The translations under genes were made by a program, and so were the position numbers. Source: Phycisphaerae bacterium (GTDB lineage Bacteria; Planctomycetota; Phycisphaerae; Sedimentisphaerales; UBA12454). From it: a stretch of DNA of 14,096 nucleotides. The notes under the pieces were generated by a model that saw nothing but the letters and a program-made list of their open reading frames with translations, did no database searches and was not told the DNA's origin. Shown in pieces: positions 13,002-14,096 of this stretch. Within the stretch, counting starts at the first letter, position 1; the number at the start of each line of letters is the position of its first letter. The stretch spans positions 1 to 14,096 of the forward strand of contig JAQTQF010000017.1 in NCBI GenBank assembly GCA_028712345.1, read 5' to 3'.

Positions 13002-13067
13002 ATGGCAAAGAAGAAAGCTGCAAAGAAGAAAGTAGCAAAGAAAAAAGTAGCAAAGAAGAAAAAATAG
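13002..13067 (+). CDS. Lysine-repeat microprotein (21 aa), histone-H1-tail-like
   Basis: The 21 residues are MAKKKAAKKKVAKKKVAKKK plus one Lys and TAG: four 5-residue units of A-K-K-K-(A/V/K), all in 15-bp DNA repeats (13005-13064). AAAGGAGGTGA (12985-12995), nearly the full anti-Shine-Dalgarno complement, is 6 nt before ATG. The unit has a TTGACA upstream and a perfect terminator downstream (13172-13212), so it looks like a dedicated monocistronic transcript and not a broken gene. The composition resembles the C-terminal tails of bacterial histone H1-like proteins, so nucleic-acid binding or RNA/DNA condensation is a reasonable guess; a leader peptide is another possibility. No known family is claimed. 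It is too short for most gene finders. Confidence 0.65.
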   Translation: MAKKKAAKKKVAKKKVAKKKK

Positions 13068-13171
13068 TTCCGTAATTATGTCGTCGATCTGATATTATTC
13101 GCCACGGTGATTCAAGACGACAAAGGGAACTGTGGGCCGTGATTAAAATTTTGAATTCAGCTCACAAGGCT

Positions 13172-13212
13172 ACGGAAGATTCTAACGCCACGACAGAATC
13201 TTCCGTTTTTTT
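13172..13212 (+). terminator. Perfect 12-bp stem intrinsic terminator
   Basis: ACGGAAGATTCT (13172-13183) pairs perfectly with AGAATCTTCCGT (13195-13206) over an 11-nt loop and is followed by a T-run through 13212. It closes the lysine-repeat microprotein transcript, about 105 nt after its stop. Confidence 0.92.
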
Positions 13213-13235
13213 ATGTCTATACCCGCCCGGCAGGG

Positions 13236-13263
13236 TTGACGGGTCTGGAATCAGCGGTATAAT
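13236..13263 (+). promoter_or_regulatory. Sigma-70 promoter of the lipoprotein gene
   Basis: TTGACG (13236-13241), a 16-bp spacer and TATAAT (13258-13263) place the transcript start about 13270, 34 bp before ATG 13304. It lies downstream of the terminator at 13212, so the lipoprotein is transcribed separately. Confidence 0.75.
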
Positions 13264-13303
13264 CAATTTCGTTGAACAGGTCGAAATTCTTAAAGGGAAT
13301 ATT

Positions 13304-13681
13304 ATGAAAAAGGCAGGCATACTTTTGGCAATATCGTCAATTTTAGCGGTTTTAGCCGGTTGTCAGCAATCCGAGCAAAAGCAGACTTCCGACATCAGCC
13401 GGAAAGACAGGCTTATTGCTAACGAGAATCTGGGGCTGAGAGATGAGCTTGCCCAGTGCCGAAAGGAAATAGAAAATCAGAAAAATCTGGTTGAACAGTG
13501 TCGGCAGGAAAAGGAAACAATACAGCAGCAGGCCGGTGAAACTGCCAAATGGCTTATGGATGAACTGCCGGCTGATTTGTTGAAAGAAGTTGAGACACTG
13601 ACCAAAGAAAACGAAAGACTGTCCCGGGAACTTGAAGAACTTCAGGAAGCTTCAAGGCCTGCAGACGCAAATCAAAGGTAG
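13304..13681 (+). CDS. Coiled-coil lipoprotein, function unknown
   Basis: A 125-residue exported lipoprotein. MKKAGILLAISSILAVLAGC is a signal-peptidase-II leader with lipobox LAGC and the lipidated Cys at residue 20; Gln at +2 fits outer-membrane sorting by the enterobacterial rule, uncertain in this phylum. From about residue 33 to the end the sequence is Glu/Lys/Gln-rich and heptad-like (LRDELAQCRKEIENQKNLVE, LTKENERLSRELEELQE), so it probably forms a coiled coil. Two Cys in it (47 and 59 or nearby) might crosslink. A longer frame from GTG 13139 is rejected because it would contain the terminator and promoter. RBS is AAAGGGA. It ends 10 bp inside the convergent pyrG. Confidence 0.85.
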   Translation: MKKAGILLAISSILAVLAGCQQSEQKQTSDISRKDRLIANENLGLRDELAQCRKEIENQKNLVEQCRQEKETIQQQAGETAKWLMDELPADLLKEVETLTKENERLSRELEELQEASRPADANQR

Positions 13682-14096
13682 AACTTTTCAAAAATCTGCC
13701 CGATATTCTTTTCACCCATAGCGGCGGCAACCAGTCCGACAAACATAGGTTGCGGCTTCAACGGTCTTGAAGTTAGACATGGATGTGCCTGAGTCGCCAC
13801 AAAATAGGGATGCTCGGCGAGTTCAAGAATCTGCATAATCGGTTGGTTGGGGGCTTTACCGGAAAATACAAGTCCGCCTTTTTCAAGTTTTTCAATATAA
13901 TCCGGACCAACTTCATATCGATGACGGAATCTCATTCTTGCGATTGTTTTTTTGCCGAACATTTTAAAAGCAAGGCTGTCTGATTTTATCTCTATGTTCT
14001 GGCCGCCTAACCGCATATTTCCGCCGAGGGCATCGACTTTTTTTTGTTCAGGCAGAATATCAATGACAGGATATTTGGTTTTATCGTTGATTTCTG
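13672..14096 (-). CDS. pyrG: CTP synthase, C-terminal glutaminase part (5' end outside window)
   Basis: PyrG makes CTP from UTP, ATP and glutamine-derived ammonia. About 141 C-terminal residues are visible, and the frame is open to the window edge (YPVIDILPEQKKVDALGGN before MRLGGQ). Family landmarks: MRLGGQNIEI, RMRFRHRYEVGPDYIEKLE, ILELAEHPYFVATQAHP. The glutaminase (GATase I) triad is Cys-His-Glu; here the His is present in QAHP, but the residue two after it, normally Glu in HPE, is Cys (HPC, codon TGT). The catalytic Cys lies outside the window. A two- or three-base change is needed from Glu, so it is not a single misread. Stop TGA at 13672-13674 overlaps the lipoprotein end. Confidence 0.93.
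   Translation of the reverse strand, partial: EINDKTKYPVIDILPEQKKVDALGGNMRLGGQNIEIKSDSLAFKMFGKKTIARMRFRHRYEVGPDYIEKLEKGGLVFSGKAPNQPIMQILELAEHPYFVATQAHPCLTSRPLKPQPMFVGLVAAAMGEKNIGQIFEKFYL

Noticed and set aside
13139..13303. Longer lipoprotein start at GTG 13139
   Set aside because: It would include the terminator (13172-13212) and the promoter (13236-13263), and would bury the lipobox signal peptide.

Overview
The window looks like chromosomal DNA of an anaerobic planctomycete, most likely Phycisphaerae near Sedimentisphaerales. This rests on family content: PEP-CTERM surface proteins, a dockerin-type secreted protein with DxNxDG loops, a CPKCG zinc-ribbon membrane protein, a RACo-type corrinoid activator, and repeats that translate as 'HSERSE'. 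It is inferred without a database search.

Layout. (1) 3-1199: 3' part of a secreted purple-acid-phosphatase-like metallophosphoesterase, closed by a terminator. (2) 1390-3399: divergent tatC (Tat export channel) and a pilT/pilU-type retraction ATPase. (3) 3400-4090: no intact gene; hairpins, a 16-bp direct repeat, a 21-bp tandem repeat with an HSERSE-type unit, and a decayed RCC1-repeat fragment. (4) 4144-8155: an AT-rich block of secreted-protein genes, starting at an extended -10 promoter and ending at a strong terminator: a shortened PEP-CTERM protein, an intact PEP-CTERM protein, and a large protease/beta-helix/dockerin protein whose signal-peptide end is in a different frame from the rest. 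(5) 8210-12448: zinc-ribbon membrane protein, an HSERSE-type palindrome that can also act as terminator, a radical SAM enzyme, a RACo-type ferredoxin/ASKHA ATPase, and convergent nadD. (6) 12449-13212: AT-rich stretch with a long hairpin and two very small, very basic ORFs; the second (21 residues of A/V-K-K-K repeats) has a near-perfect Shine-Dalgarno and its own perfect-stem terminator. (7) 13236-14096: a lipoprotein gene with a clear sigma-70 promoter, convergent and overlapping with the 3' end of pyrG (CTP synthase).

The points most worth a second look: the frame break in the protease gene, where the catalytic His lies upstream of the first usable ATG; the lysine-repeat microprotein unit; and the pyrG glutaminase domain, which reads H-P-C where the family has H-P-E. 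The secreted-protein block (3.5-8.1 kb) looks accessory and partly decaying, while the flanks look like core chromosome. No CRISPR array, tRNA, rRNA or transposase gene was seen.
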